From Microbacterium lacticum (lineage in GTDB: Bacteria > Actinomycetota > Actinomycetes > Actinomycetales > Microbacteriaceae), in contig NZ_VFPS01000001.1 in assembly GCF_006716815.1 (NCBI RefSeq), forward strand, positions 434,001 to 498,000: a stretch of 64,000 bases of DNA, written 5' to 3'. Shown one piece after another: positions 17,281-26,525 of this stretch (positions are counted from its first letter, which is position 1; each line of letters begins with the position of its first letter). The position numbers were made by a program, and so were the translations under genes. Below the pieces are notes generated by a model. It did not search any database and was not told the origin of the DNA. It worked only from the letters and a program-made list of their open reading frames with translations.

Positions 17281-19230
17281 ATGAAGTTCTTCCAACGCCT
17301 GGGCAGATCGCTCATGCTGCCGGTCGCGGTGCTGCCGGTCGCCGCGATCCTCTCCGGCATCTCCTACTGGATCAGCTCCGCCGCGGGCGGCGCGAACACG
17401 GTGTCCGCCTTCCTCGGCGCCGCCGGTGGTGCGCTGCTCGACAACATGCCGCTGCTGTTCGCGGTCGGCGTCTCGATCGGCATGGCGAACAAGACCGACG
17501 GCACGTCGGCTCTCGCCGGCCTCGTGTCGTGGTTGACGATCACGACGCTGCTGGCGCCCGCGACCATCCAGAACCTGCAGGGCCTCGACAGCGTCGACGA
17601 CGTCAACCCCGCCTTCAGCAAGGTGCAGAACGTCTTCGTCGGCATCATCGCCGGTCTCATCGGCGCCTGGTGCTACAACAAGTTCAAAGACACGAAGCTG
17701 CCCGACGCGCTCTCGTTCTTCTCCGGCAAGCGCTCCGTCGCGATCGTCACCGCCGGCCTCTCGCTCGTGGTCGCCGTCATCCTGATGTTCGTCTGGCCGG
17801 TCGTCTACACCGGGCTCGTGACGTTCGGTGAGTGGATCTCGACCCTCGGACCGTTCGGCGCCGGCCTCTACGGGTTCTTCAACCGCCTCCTCATTCCGAC
17901 GGGCCTCCACCACGCCCTCAACTCGGTGTTCTGGTTCGACGTGGCCGGCATCAACGACCTCGTGAACTTTCTCGCCGGCAGCAACGGCGCGGGCGTGTAC
18001 GGCGTCACCGGTCAGTACATGGCGGGCTTCTTCCCGGTCATGATGTTCGGCCTCCCCGGCGCCGCCCTGGCGATGTACCTGACCGCCAAGACGACCCGCA
18101 AGAAGGTCACCTACGGCATCATGCTCTCCGCCGCCGTCGCCTCGTTCTTCGTCGGCGTGACCGAGCCGCTGGAGTTCTCGTTCATGTTCCTCGCGCCGTG
18201 GCTGTACCTCATCCACGCGGTGTTCACCGGCATCTCGGTGGGCGTCGCGGCGTGGCTGCCGACGCGCCTCGGGTTCGGCTTCTCGGGCGGTTTCATCGAC
18301 ATGGTGCTGCAGTGGGCGAACCCGCTCGCGCAGAACCCGTGGATCCTGCTCATCATGGGCGTCGCCTGGTTCTTCATCTACTTCTTCACGTTCTACTTCG
18401 TGATCAAGCGCTTCAACCTGAAGACGCCCGGTCGTGAGGACGAGGAGGACGCGCAGGACGCCGACAACCTCGAGACGAGCCTCACCGGCTACCACGGCAC
18501 CGCGGAGAAGTTCATCGCGGGCCTCGGCGGCAAGGACAACATCATCGACGTCGACAACTGCGCGACCCGCCTGCGCATGGAGATCGCCGACCCCTCGAAG
18601 ATCGACGAGCACGCCCTCAAGCGCGCCGGCGCCGCCGGCACGATCAAGACGGGCGGGCACGCCGTGCAGGTCGTCTACGGTCTGAACGTGCAGTTCGTGA
18701 AGGATGCCATGGACGACCTCATCTCGGGCCGGACGGCCCGGATCGAGGCAGCCCAGGCCGCCGGCGACCTGCCCGCGGACGGCACCGACGGCGGTGGCGT
18801 CGCCACCGTGACCACGACGGGGACGCGGACGCTGGCCCTTCGCCAGCCGGTCGAGGGCACGGTCGTCGCGCTGGCCGACGTGCCCGACGCGATGTTCGCA
18901 CAGGGGGCGATGGGCCCGGGGCTCGCGATCGACCCCGCCGGGGACACCGTGGTGGCGCCCGCCGCCGGCACCGTGGCATCCGTCTTCCCGACCGGTCACG
19001 CGATCGGGCTCGCGCTCGACGACGGCACCGAACTGCTGATCCACGTCGGCATCGACACCGTCGGGATGAAGGGCGACGGCTTCGAGACGCTCGTGAAGAC
19101 CGGCGACCACGTCGAGGCGGGCACGCCGCTCATCCGGTTCGATCCGGCGAAGATCCGCGCCGCCGGCCTCTCGCCGATCACTCCGGTGATCGTGCTGAAC
19201 GACGAGAACGCGACGGTCGCGTTCTCCTGA
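17281..19230 (+). CDS. PTS permease EIICBA for glucose or N-acetylglucosamine
   Basis: The 649-residue protein has the domain order C-B-A. EIIC (about 1-390) is a multi-helix membrane domain (MKFFQRLGRSLMLPVAVLPVAAIL to FYFVIKRFNLK). EIIB (about 420-490) has the phosphorylated Cys in DVDNCATRLRM. EIIA (about 525-649) has the active-site His in LLIHVGIDTVGMKG. It takes up and phosphorylates glucose or GlcNAc using HPr. The start is ATG 17281, preceded by GGAG. PtsG and NagE share this order, and I cannot choose between them. It stands alone, with a terminator after it. Confidence 0.93.
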   Translation: MKFFQRLGRSLMLPVAVLPVAAILSGISYWISSAAGGANTVSAFLGAAGGALLDNMPLLFAVGVSIGMANKTDGTSALAGLVSWLTITTLLAPATIQNLQGLDSVDDVNPAFSKVQNVFVGIIAGLIGAWCYNKFKDTKLPDALSFFSGKRSVAIVTAGLSLVVAVILMFVWPVVYTGLVTFGEWISTLGPFGAGLYGFFNRLLIPTGLHHALNSVFWFDVAGINDLVNFLAGSNGAGVYGVTGQYMAGFFPVMMFGLPGAALAMYLTAKTTRKKVTYGIMLSAAVASFFVGVTEPLEFSFMFLAPWLYLIHAVFTGISVGVAAWLPTRLGFGFSGGFIDMVLQWANPLAQNPWILLIMGVAWFFIYFFTFYFVIKRFNLKTPGREDEEDAQDADNLETSLTGYHGTAEKFIAGLGGKDNIIDVDNCATRLRMEIADPSKIDEHALKRAGAAGTIKTGGHAVQVVYGLNVQFVKDAMDDLISGRTARIEAAQAAGDLPADGTDGGGVATVTTTGTRTLALRQPVEGTVVALADVPDAMFAQGAMGPGLAIDPAGDTVVAPAAGTVASVFPTGHAIGLALDDGTELLIHVGIDTVGMKGDGFETLVKTGDHVEAGTPLIRFDPAKIRAAGLSPITPVIVLNDENATVAFS

Positions 19231-19239
19231 GCCGCACCC

Positions 19240-19950
19240 TCAACGGGCCGGGGCGATGAGCTCCGGCCCGTTGTTGCGTACGTTGCCGACCGCGGGCCCG
19301 ACCTCGCGCATCGCCAGGCCGTCGACGAGCGCGGGGGCCGCGTCGATCGTCGCGTCGAGCAGGTCGCCGACGGTGTCGGTCGTCGGGTCGAGCCACACGT
19401 CGGCGTAGTCGGCGTCGATGAACAGCGGCATGCGGTCGTGCACCGAGCCGAGGGCGCCGGTCGACCCGCGGGTCATGATCGTGAAGCTCAGCAGCCAGCG
19501 ATGCGGATCGTCGTCGGGCTTCGAAGCATCCTTCCACCACTCGTAGAGTCCCGCGAACAGCAGCGGCGAGTCGTCGGCGGGGTGGATGTAGTAGGGCGTC
19601 TTCACGCCGTCCTCGGTGTGCCAGTCGTAGTAGCCGGATGCCGGGATCACGGCGCGTCGCTTGATGAGGGCCTGCCGGAACATCGGCTTGTCCTCCACCT
19701 CTTCGGCGCGCGCGTTGAACGCTCGGGAACCGATCGAGGGGTCCTTCGCCCACGCGGGCACGAGGCCCCACCGCGCCGCCTCAAGCCGCCGCGTCGGGGG
19801 CTCGGTCTTGGGCGAGTCGAGCACGATCGCGACGCGGTCGGTCGGGGCCACGTTGAACGAGGGCGCGGGCAGATCATCGCCCTCGAGGTCGATTCGGAGG
19901 ACACCGACGAGCTCTGAGCCGCTCGCGGCCACGACGAAACGTCCGCACAT
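19240..19950 (-). CDS. SRAP-family protein (YedK/HMCES), DNA-protein crosslinker at abasic sites
   Basis: This 236-residue SOS-response-associated peptidase-fold protein binds abasic sites in single-stranded DNA through its Cys2, exposed after Met removal (MCGRFVV). The family Asn is in FNARAEEV and the His in SVHDRMPLF. The usual Glu of the GYYEW motif is Asp here (GYYDWH), an uncommon change next to the reactive site. It is convergent with the PTS gene and its end overlaps the shared terminator. The start follows a TAGGCT hexamer by exactly 6 bp, so it is probably leaderless. Confidence 0.93.
   Translation of the reverse strand: MCGRFVVAASGSELVGVLRIDLEGDDLPAPSFNVAPTDRVAIVLDSPKTEPPTRRLEAARWGLVPAWAKDPSIGSRAFNARAEEVEDKPMFRQALIKRRAVIPASGYYDWHTEDGVKTPYYIHPADDSPLLFAGLYEWWKDASKPDDDPHRWLLSFTIMTRGSTGALGSVHDRMPLFIDADYADVWLDPTTDTVGDLLDATIDAAPALVDGLAMREVGPAVGNVRNNGPELIAPAR
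19242..19272. terminator. Shared terminator between the PTS gene and the SRAP gene
   Basis: AACGGGCCGG pairs with CCGGCCCGTT around a 12-base loop, followed by GTTG. It lies between two convergent stop codons (inside the last codons of the SRAP gene) and can serve both strands. Confidence 0.75.
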
Positions 19951-19956
19951 GCAGCC

Positions 19957-19962
19957 AGCCTA
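19957..19962 (-). promoter_or_regulatory. -10 hexamer TAGGCT for the SRAP gene
   Basis: Exactly 6 bp separate it from the ATG, which places the transcript start on the A of ATG. No clear -35. Confidence 0.55.
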
Positions 19963-19982
19963 CGCGCGGCCGCCGACACGGC

Positions 19983-21017
19983 TCAGTCGCCGTCGATGAC
20001 ACCCGCTTCGGTCAGCCGGTCGAGCAGCTCCGCGCCGTCCGACTCCGACACCCACGGCACCGACGCGGCGGAGTGGTCGTTGACGGCGGTGCGACCGCCG
20101 GCGAGCACGGCCTCGGCGGGGGACAGGCGCCGGATCGCGACGGCGGTGACGTGATCGGGGAACTCGCTCGTGAACGCCGCGTACAGGTCGTCGTCGTGCT
20201 GGCCGTCGTCACCGATCAGCATCCACTTCACCTGCGGGAACTCGCGCACGAGCCGTCGCAGGTTGTCCTCTTTGTGCTCGCGGCCGCTGCGGAACCAGCG
20301 GTCGTGCGTCGGCCCCCAGTCGGTGAGCAGGAGCGCCCCCGGCGGGTAGAGGTGCCGGCGCAGGAACCGCTGCAGCGTCGGCGCCACGTTCCACGCGCCG
20401 GTGGAGAGGTAGATCACCGGCGAACCGGGGTGGTCGCGCACGAGCCGTTCGAGCAGCACCGCCATGCCGGGCACGGGCTGACGCGCGTGCTCGTCGAGCA
20501 CGAACGAGTTCCACGCCGCGACGAGCGGGCGGGGGAGCGCCGTGACCATCACGGTGTCGTCGACGTCGGAGACGACGCCGAAACGGACATCCGCACCGAC
20601 GATGAACACGCGCGTCTCGACCGGCTCCGAGCCCTCGACGCTCATCGTGATCGGCTGCCAGCCGGGTGCCAGGCGCGCCGGCAGCACGGTGTCGATGACG
20701 CCGCCGCGGTCGGCGACGACCTCGTGGCTCACGCCGTCGATCGTCACGGTGACCTGGGCGTAGCCGACCGGCACCGCGGCGAAGGAGCGCCAGCCCCGCA
20801 CGTTCGCGTATTCACCGCGGTACTTCGTCGGCAGCGGAGGCACGATCAGCACGCGGCCGAGCACGCGCACCCACTCCTCGCTGCCGTACCCGGGATAGGC
20901 GGCGATGCTGGCGCGGTTGCCCCGGGCGCGCGCCCGACGCTCGCGCCACGCGTGGAAGCGGTACTCGAGGCGTGCGATCCACAGCACCTTGGTGCGGGGT
21001 GCGGGTTTCGCAGACAT
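19983..21017 (-). CDS. App1-family phosphatase (DUF2183)
   Basis: This 344-residue protein has a catalytic HAD-like motif DVDDTVM in GVVSDVDDTVMVTALP (about residue 155), typical of the App1 phosphatidate-phosphatase catalytic domain. It also has IYLSTGAWN and MLIGDDGQHDDDLYAAF further on (the last Asp set binds metal). The N-terminal half is a beta-rich domain. The substrate in bacteria is not established. It starts 4 bp after the DedA stop on the same strand, so the two form a membrane-lipid-related pair. Confidence 0.85.
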   Translation of the reverse strand: MSAKPAPRTKVLWIARLEYRFHAWRERRARARGNRASIAAYPGYGSEEWVRVLGRVLIVPPLPTKYRGEYANVRGWRSFAAVPVGYAQVTVTIDGVSHEVVADRGGVIDTVLPARLAPGWQPITMSVEGSEPVETRVFIVGADVRFGVVSDVDDTVMVTALPRPLVAAWNSFVLDEHARQPVPGMAVLLERLVRDHPGSPVIYLSTGAWNVAPTLQRFLRRHLYPPGALLLTDWGPTHDRWFRSGREHKEDNLRRLVREFPQVKWMLIGDDGQHDDDLYAAFTSEFPDHVTAVAIRRLSPAEAVLAGGRTAVNDHSAASVPWVSESDGAELLDRLTEAGVIDGD

Positions 21018-21021
21018 CGTC

Positions 21022-21696
21022 TCAGTCTCCCACGGGCGACGGCGGCTCGTCGCCGTCGCGGCTGCGCATGTGACGCGCTTCGCCGCGCGAGATGAGGCGC
21101 TTGACGACGTAGGCGGCGAGGAGGAACGCGACGAGGATGCCCACGAACAGGTAGCCCGCGTAGTGCAGCCGATCGGAGAGCTCCCGATACGTGCCCGCGG
21201 CCGCCGCGCCGACCCCGACGTACGCGATCGCCCAGACGGTGCACGCGGGCGTCGTCCACGCCATGAACCGGCGATAGGAGAATCCGCTCATCCCGACGGT
21301 GAGCGGCACGAGGGAGTGCAGCACCGGCAGAAACCGGGAGAGGAAGATCGCGGGGCCGCCGCGGCGGCGCAGGTAGAGCTCGGCGCGCGTCCAGTTGTCT
21401 TCGCGGAGGCGCTGGCCGAGTCGCGAGAACCGGATGCGCGGCCCCAGCCAGCGGCCCAGCCAGAAGCCGATGCTCTCGCCGATCAGTGCGCCCACGATCA
21501 CGACGAGCGCCAGGATGACGCCCTCGGCGACCGAGCCGACCGCGGTCGCTGCGACGAGCACGACGGTGTCGCCGGGCACGATGAGGCCCACGAGCACGCT
21601 CGTCTCAAGCATGATGGCCACACCGGCGAGGATGGTGCGCAACACCGGATCGACGCTCTGCACGGCATCGAGCAACCACGTCAGGACGTCGTTCAC
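21022..21696 (-). CDS. DedA-family membrane protein
   Basis: The 224-residue integral membrane protein has about five helices and the family signatures GDTVVLVAATAVG, GESIGFWLGRWLG, FLSRFLPVLHSLVPLTVGMSGFSYRRFMAWT and VGYxxG-like segments. DedA proteins move lipids such as undecaprenyl phosphate across the membrane and support proton-motive-force homeostasis. It reads GTG at 21696 after TAGGCT plus 6 bp (leaderless). It is divergent from pabB and has the App1 gene downstream. Confidence 0.92.
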   Translation of the reverse strand: MNDVLTWLLDAVQSVDPVLRTILAGVAIMLETSVLVGLIVPGDTVVLVAATAVGSVAEGVILALVVIVGALIGESIGFWLGRWLGPRIRFSRLGQRLREDNWTRAELYLRRRGGPAIFLSRFLPVLHSLVPLTVGMSGFSYRRFMAWTTPACTVWAIAYVGVGAAAAGTYRELSDRLHYAGYLFVGILVAFLLAAYVVKRLISRGEARHMRSRDGDEPPSPVGD

Positions 21697-21702
21697 CGTT
21701 CA

Positions 21703-21708
21703 AGCCTA
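21703..21708 (-). promoter_or_regulatory. -10 hexamer TAGGCT for the DedA gene
   Basis: It ends 6 bp before the GTG. The divergent pabB -10 lies 13 bp away on the other strand. Confidence 0.55.
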
Positions 21709-21721
21709 CGGTGCGGCGCTC

Positions 21722-21727
21722 TAACCT
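21722..21727 (+). promoter_or_regulatory. -10 hexamer TAACCT for pabB
   Basis: Six bp before the GTG; predicts a leaderless message. Confidence 0.5.
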
Positions 21728-21733
21728 GAGAGG

Positions 21734-23083
21734 GTGTCCGCCCGCCCCGTCGCCCAGCGTCTCGCGTGGGTCGACCCGGAGGTGCTCTTTCTCGGCGGCC
21801 CAGCGGCGGCCGAGCACGCGTTCTGGCTCGATGCGGGGCCGGATGCCACGTCGGGCTGGAGCTGGCTCGGGGACGGTTCGGCGGTGGGGACGTTCCCGCG
21901 AGACCTGATCGTCGGCGGTGCGGCGGGCGCCCCGGCACCGGCGGTGCCCGGCGGCTTCGCCGGGGGATGGGTGGGATGGATCGGCTACGACGCGGGCGCC
22001 CGTGCCGCCGGCGCTCCGGCGGCGTTCGAGGCGGAGCCGCTGGAGGAGGTCGCTCTTCTCGCGGAACGGCTCGTCGCGTTCGATCACGCCGCTCGCGAGG
22101 CGTGGCTCGTCGCCCCGGCGGCGGTGATCGATGCGTTCGCCGCCGACGTGGCGAGCTGGCGAGAGCGCGGTGCGGCGCGGCATCCTGCCCCCTCCGGCGC
22201 GGAGCGCGGCCACCGGGGCGCGTCCTCGCACTCGCCCCGGCACGCCACCGCCCGGCACACCCCGGCGGAGTACGCCGCGCTGATCGCACGCTGCCGCGCC
22301 GCGATCCGCGCGGGCGAGGCGTACCAGCTCTGCCTCACGACGCGGTTCTCGGTGTTGGCGGGAGCCGCGCCGGTCGACGACGTCGAGACCTACCTGCGGC
22401 TCCGCCGTGCGTTGCCCTCGCACCACGGCGGCTGGGTGCGCTCCGGCGGGCACGCGCTGCTGAGCGCGAGCCCGGAACAGTTCCTGCACGTCGCGGACGG
22501 CGTCGTGCGCACCAAGCCCATCAAGGGGACGAGGCCGCGCTCCGCCGACCCGGCCGAGGACGCCGCCGCGGCCCGGGAGCTCGTCGAGAGCCCGAAGGAG
22601 CGCGCGGAGAACGTGATGATCGTCGACCTCATGCGCAACGATCTGCAGCGGGTGTGCCACCCCGGCACGGTCGCCGCCGAGCGCCTCCTCGCCGTCGAGT
22701 CGTACCCCGCCGTGCATCAGCTGGTCAGCACCGTCGCCGGACGCCTCCGCGCCGGCACGACCCTCGGGGAGCTGCTCGAGGCGACCTTCCCCGCCGGGAG
22801 CATGACGGGCGCGCCGAAGCTCTCGGCGATGAGCATCCTGCACGGCCTCGAGCGGGCCCCGCGCGGCGTGTTCGCGGGATGCTTCGGGCGGGTCTGCGCC
22901 GACGGCGCCCTCGATCTCGCGATGACGATCCGCTCGATCGTCGTGCACCCGGACGGCGCCTACGTCGGCGCGGGCGGCGGGATCACGTGGCTGTCCGAGG
23001 CGGGTGACGAGGTCGCCGAGGTCGCCGTCAAGGCGCGCGGACCGCTCCGCGCGCTCGGTGCGACTCTTCCGGCGGGGTGGTGA
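21734..23083 (+). CDS. pabB: Aminodeoxychorismate synthase component I
   Basis: This 449-residue chorismate-binding enzyme makes 4-amino-4-deoxychorismate for folate. It has the chorismate-utilising core motifs PIKGTRPR, ESPKERAENVMIVDLMRNDL and PAGSMTGAPK (SMTGAPK binds metal and chorismate). The PIKGT Lys is diagnostic for the PabB group rather than TrpE. There is no glutaminase (PabA) or lyase gene nearby, so it must pair with a distant PabA. The GTG start at 21734 is 6 bp after TAACCT. Confidence 0.9.
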   Translation: MSARPVAQRLAWVDPEVLFLGGPAAAEHAFWLDAGPDATSGWSWLGDGSAVGTFPRDLIVGGAAGAPAPAVPGGFAGGWVGWIGYDAGARAAGAPAAFEAEPLEEVALLAERLVAFDHAAREAWLVAPAAVIDAFAADVASWRERGAARHPAPSGAERGHRGASSHSPRHATARHTPAEYAALIARCRAAIRAGEAYQLCLTTRFSVLAGAAPVDDVETYLRLRRALPSHHGGWVRSGGHALLSASPEQFLHVADGVVRTKPIKGTRPRSADPAEDAAAARELVESPKERAENVMIVDLMRNDLQRVCHPGTVAAERLLAVESYPAVHQLVSTVAGRLRAGTTLGELLEATFPAGSMTGAPKLSAMSILHGLERAPRGVFAGCFGRVCADGALDLAMTIRSIVVHPDGAYVGAGGGITWLSEAGDEVAEVAVKARGPLRALGATLPAGW

Positions 23084-23146
23084 GGCGGGTCCGGTAACCT
23101 GGAAGGACGCGTGCGTGCGTACCCGAACTTCACGAATAGGTGACCT

Positions 23147-25744
23147 GTGTCCTCCAACCCCGCCTCGATCTCCGTCTACGCCGCGCCCGGCGACGGCTAC
23201 GACCCGCACGCCATCCAGCAGAAGTGGCAGGACCGCTGGAAGGACGCCGACCCGTTCCGCGCCGGCGGCGAGAGCGACACCCGCCCGCGCAAGTACGTGC
23301 TCGGCATGTTCCCGTACCCGTCGGGCGACCTGCACATGGGGCACGCGGAGAACTACGCCTACCTCGACGTCGTGGCGCGCTTCTGGCGGCACCGCGGCTA
23401 CAACGTGCTCAACCCGATCGGCTGGGACTCGTTCGGCCTCCCCGCCGAGAACGCCGCGATCAAGGGCGGGGCGGGCAGCGATCCGCGCGAGTGGACGTAC
23501 CGCAACATCGAGCAGCACAAGAAGAGCTTCCGCGAATTCGGCTCGTCGTACGACTGGAGCCGGGTGCTGCACACCTCCGACCCGGAGTACTACCACTGGA
23601 ACCAGTGGCTGTTCCAGCGCCTTTACGAGCGGGGCCTGGCCTACCGCAAGGAGAGCCCGGTCAACTGGTGCCCGCACGACCAGACCGTGCTCGCCAATGA
23701 GCAGGTCGTCGACGGCCGCTGCGAGCGCTGCGGCACCGTCGTGGTGAAGAAGAAGCTCACGCAGTGGTACTTCAAGATCACCGACTACGCCGACCGCCTG
23801 CTCGACGACCTGAACCAGCTCGAGGGGTTCTGGCCGCAGAAGGTCATCCGCATGCAGCGGAACTGGATCGGCCGCTCGGTCGGCGCCGACATCGACTTCG
23901 AGATCGAGGGCCGCGCCGAGAAGATCACGGTCTTCTCCACGCGCCCCGACACGCTGTACGGCGCGACGTTCTTCGTCGTCGCCCCCGACAGCGACCTCGC
24001 CGCCGAACTGGCCGCGGGAGCGGACGCCGACGTGCGTATGCGCTTCCAGGCCTACCTCGACGAGGTGCAGAAGCAGACCGACATCGAGCGCCAGTCGACC
24101 GACCGGCCGAAGACCGGTGTCTTCCTCGGCCGCTACGCGATCAACCCGGTGAACGGGGAGCGACTGCCCATCTGGGCCGCCGACTACGTGCTGGCCGACT
24201 ACGGCCACGGCGCCGTGATGGCCGTGCCCGCCCACGACCAGCGCGACCTCGACTTCGCGCGGGCGTTCGATCTGCCCGTGAAGATCGTCGTCGACACGAC
24301 GGCGCCGGTCACCGGCGCCATCCCCGTCATCGAACTGGACGATGAGGGCGTGCCGATCGACCCGGGCGCCGACGAGCCCGGCCTCGAATCGCTCGACCCC
24401 GCCGTCACCGGCGTCGCGCTCACCGACGACGGGCGCCTGATCAACTCCGGCCCGCTCGACGGGCTCAGCAAGCGCAACGCCATCACGCGGATGATCGAGC
24501 GGCTCGAGGCATCCGGCACCGGTCGCGCCGCCAAGTCGTATCGCCTGCGCGACTGGCTGATCTCGCGGCAGCGGTTCTGGGGCACGCCCATCCCGATGAT
24601 CCACACCTCCGACGGTCGCGTCGTGCCGGTGCCCGACGAGCAGCTGCCGCTCGAGCTGCCCGACGCGCGGAAGCTCGACCTGAAGCCCAAGGGCACCTCG
24701 CCGCTCGGCGGAGCGACCGACTGGATCCACACCGTCGACCCCGAGACGGGCGAGCCCGCCCTCCGCGACGCCGACACGATGGACACGTTCGTCGACAGCT
24801 CGTGGTACTTCCTGCGGTTCCTGAACCCGGGCGACCAGACCCAGCCGTTCTCGCCCGCCGAGGCCGACCGCTGGGCGCCGGTCGACTCGTACATCGGCGG
24901 CGTCGAGCACGCGATCCTGCACCTGCTGTACGCGCGCTTCATCACCAAGGTGCTCTTCGACATGGGCATGATCGAGTTCACCGAGCCGTTCTCGAGCCTC
25001 GTCAACCAGGGCATGGTGCTGCTCGACGGCTCGAAGATGTCGAAGAGCAAGGGAAACCTGGTCGAGTTCGCCCCGAGCATGGTCGACCCGGGCGCCGATG
25101 CCGTGCGCACCGCGATCGCCTTCGCCGGCCCCGTCGAGGACGACATCAACTGGGAGGACGTCTCGACGACCGGCGCCCAGAAGTTCCTCGCCCGCGCCTG
25201 GCGGATCGCGCACGATGTGACGAGCGCCCCGGAGGTCGTATGGGCCGACGGCGACGAGAGCCTCCGCCGCGTCACACACCGGCTGTGGGCGGATGCTCCG
25301 GCGCTCATCGAGCAGACGAAGTTCAACGTCGTCGTCGCGCGCCTGATGGAGCTCGTCAACGCGACCCGCAAGGCGATCGACGGCGCCGCCGGCCCCGGCG
25401 ACCCGGCGGTCCGCGAGGCGGCCGAGGCGATCGCGATGATCCTCGACCTGTTCGCCCCGCACACCGCGGAGGAGATGTGGGAGATGCTCGGGTACGAGCC
25501 GTTCGTCGGGCTCGCGACCTGGCGGCAGGCCGACCCGACGCTCCTCGTGGAGGACTCGGTGACCGCGGTCGTGCAGATCGACGGCAAGGTGCGCGGCACG
25601 CTGACCGTGCCCGCCCGCATTTCGGCCGACGACCTCGAGGCGCTCGCGCGCGCCGATGAGAAGATCGTGCGCTCGCTCGCCGGTCGTGAGATCGCGCGCG
25701 CCGTCGTCCGCGCGCCGAAGGTCGTGAGCTTCACCACCGCGTAG
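23147..25744 (+). CDS. leuS: Leucyl-tRNA synthetase
   Basis: This 865-residue class Ia synthetase charges tRNA-Leu in the cytoplasm. It has the HIGH-type motif [14 protein letters not shown] (about residues 58-71), a zinc-like CEPCG-type site near 185-190 (CERCG), the editing domain (about 235-430) and KMSKS as [11 protein letters not shown] (near 630). The C-terminal tRNA-binding part is complete. GTG start at 23147 follows AGGTGA. A TAACCT at 23095 suggests a short leader of about 40 bases. Confidence 0.97.
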   Translation: MSSNPASISVYAAPGDGYDPHAIQQKWQDRWKDADPFRAGGESDTRPRKYVLGMFPYPSGDLHMGHAENYAYLDVVARFWRHRGYNVLNPIGWDSFGLPAENAAIKGGAGSDPREWTYRNIEQHKKSFREFGSSYDWSRVLHTSDPEYYHWNQWLFQRLYERGLAYRKESPVNWCPHDQTVLANEQVVDGRCERCGTVVVKKKLTQWYFKITDYADRLLDDLNQLEGFWPQKVIRMQRNWIGRSVGADIDFEIEGRAEKITVFSTRPDTLYGATFFVVAPDSDLAAELAAGADADVRMRFQAYLDEVQKQTDIERQSTDRPKTGVFLGRYAINPVNGERLPIWAADYVLADYGHGAVMAVPAHDQRDLDFARAFDLPVKIVVDTTAPVTGAIPVIELDDEGVPIDPGADEPGLESLDPAVTGVALTDDGRLINSGPLDGLSKRNAITRMIERLEASGTGRAAKSYRLRDWLISRQRFWGTPIPMIHTSDGRVVPVPDEQLPLELPDARKLDLKPKGTSPLGGATDWIHTVDPETGEPALRDADTMDTFVDSSWYFLRFLNPGDQTQPFSPAEADRWAPVDSYIGGVEHAILHLLYARFITKVLFDMGMIEFTEPFSSLVNQGMVLLDGSKMSKSKGNLVEFAPSMVDPGADAVRTAIAFAGPVEDDINWEDVSTTGAQKFLARAWRIAHDVTSAPEVVWADGDESLRRVTHRLWADAPALIEQTKFNVVVARLMELVNATRKAIDGAAGPGDPAVREAAEAIAMILDLFAPHTAEEMWEMLGYEPFVGLATWRQADPTLLVEDSVTAVVQIDGKVRGTLTVPARISADDLEALARADEKIVRSLAGREIARAVVRAPKVVSFTTA

Positions 25745-25756
25745 TTCGTCATCGTC

Positions 25757-25797
25757 GACGCCACAGGGCGCGCCCGTCGGGTGCGCCCTGTGGCGTC
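25757..25797 (+). terminator. Terminator after leuS
   Basis: A perfect 15-bp stem: GACGCCACAGGGCGC pairs with GCGCCCTGTGGCGTC around an 11-base loop. It starts 12 bp after the leuS stop. There is no T run, as is common in high-GC actinobacteria. Confidence 0.85.
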
Positions 25798-25916
25798 GGT
25801 GGTGGTGCGGGATGCCTCGCGTCATCGCCTCCTCCACCGACGGCCGATTTCGAGATCCATCCACCGATCCGCCCTTTCGGGCAAAAGGGTCGCCCGCGCG
25901 CTGACAGTCTTCCCGG

Positions 25917-26525
25917 GTGAGCGCAGCGACGATCGACCGACCGGCGCGGCGGCGTCTGGGTGTGGGCGCGGCCATCGTGCTGGTGCTCGTCGTCGCGGCG
26001 GTCTCGGTGCTGATCGGGGTCGTGCGCTCCGCGGGCGCTCCCGACGTCTCCGGCGAGCAGGTGGTCGCCGCGACCGGGGCGGCCGAGCTGCCGCCGGTGT
26101 ACGTGCACGTGTTCGGCGCCGTGCAGCGGCCGGGGCTCTACCGGCTCGACGAGGGCGCGCGGGTCGTCGACGTCATCGCGGCGGCGGGCGGACTGACCCC
26201 CGAGGCCGACGAGACGGCCGTGAACCTCGCCCGCCGGGTCGCCGACGGTGAGCAGCTGCGCTTGCCCGCGATCGGCGAGGTGCCGCCTCCAGCCGGCGGC
26301 GCGGCTGGGGGAGCGGGCGCTGTGGCATCCGATGGGCGCGTGAACCTCAACACCGCCGACATCGCCGCGCTCGACACGTTGCCGCGCGTGGGCCCGGCGA
26401 TCGCGGAACGGATCATCCAGTGGCGGGAGACCAACGGCGCATTCACGAGCGTCGACGACCTGCTGGCGGTGCCCGGGATCGGCGAGAAGATGCTCGCGTC
26501 GATCCGAGACCTGGTGACGGTGTGA
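25917..26525 (+). CDS. comEA: Competence protein ComEA
   Basis: The 202-residue membrane-anchored DNA-binding protein has one N-terminal membrane helix (about residues 14-38), an SLBB domain (about 60-115, VYVHVFGAVQRPGLYRL) and two C-terminal helix-hairpin-helix motifs (NLNTADIAALDTLPRVGPAIA and FTSVDDLLAVPGIGEKML). It binds incoming double-stranded DNA outside the membrane and hands it to ComEC. Start is GTG 25917. It overlaps comEC by 4 bp (GTGA). Whether this organism is naturally competent is unknown. Confidence 0.93.
   Translation: MSAATIDRPARRRLGVGAAIVLVLVVAAVSVLIGVVRSAGAPDVSGEQVVAATGAAELPPVYVHVFGAVQRPGLYRLDEGARVVDVIAAAGGLTPEADETAVNLARRVADGEQLRLPAIGEVPPPAGGAAGGAGAVASDGRVNLNTADIAALDTLPRVGPAIAERIIQWRETNGAFTSVDDLLAVPGIGEKMLASIRDLVTV

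Noticed and set aside
21605..25975. Open frame of over 1400 codons on the minus strand opposite pabB and leuS
   Set aside because: High-GC DNA gives long antisense frames; the composition is Arg/His/Val-rich without motifs and the genes on the other strand are certain.
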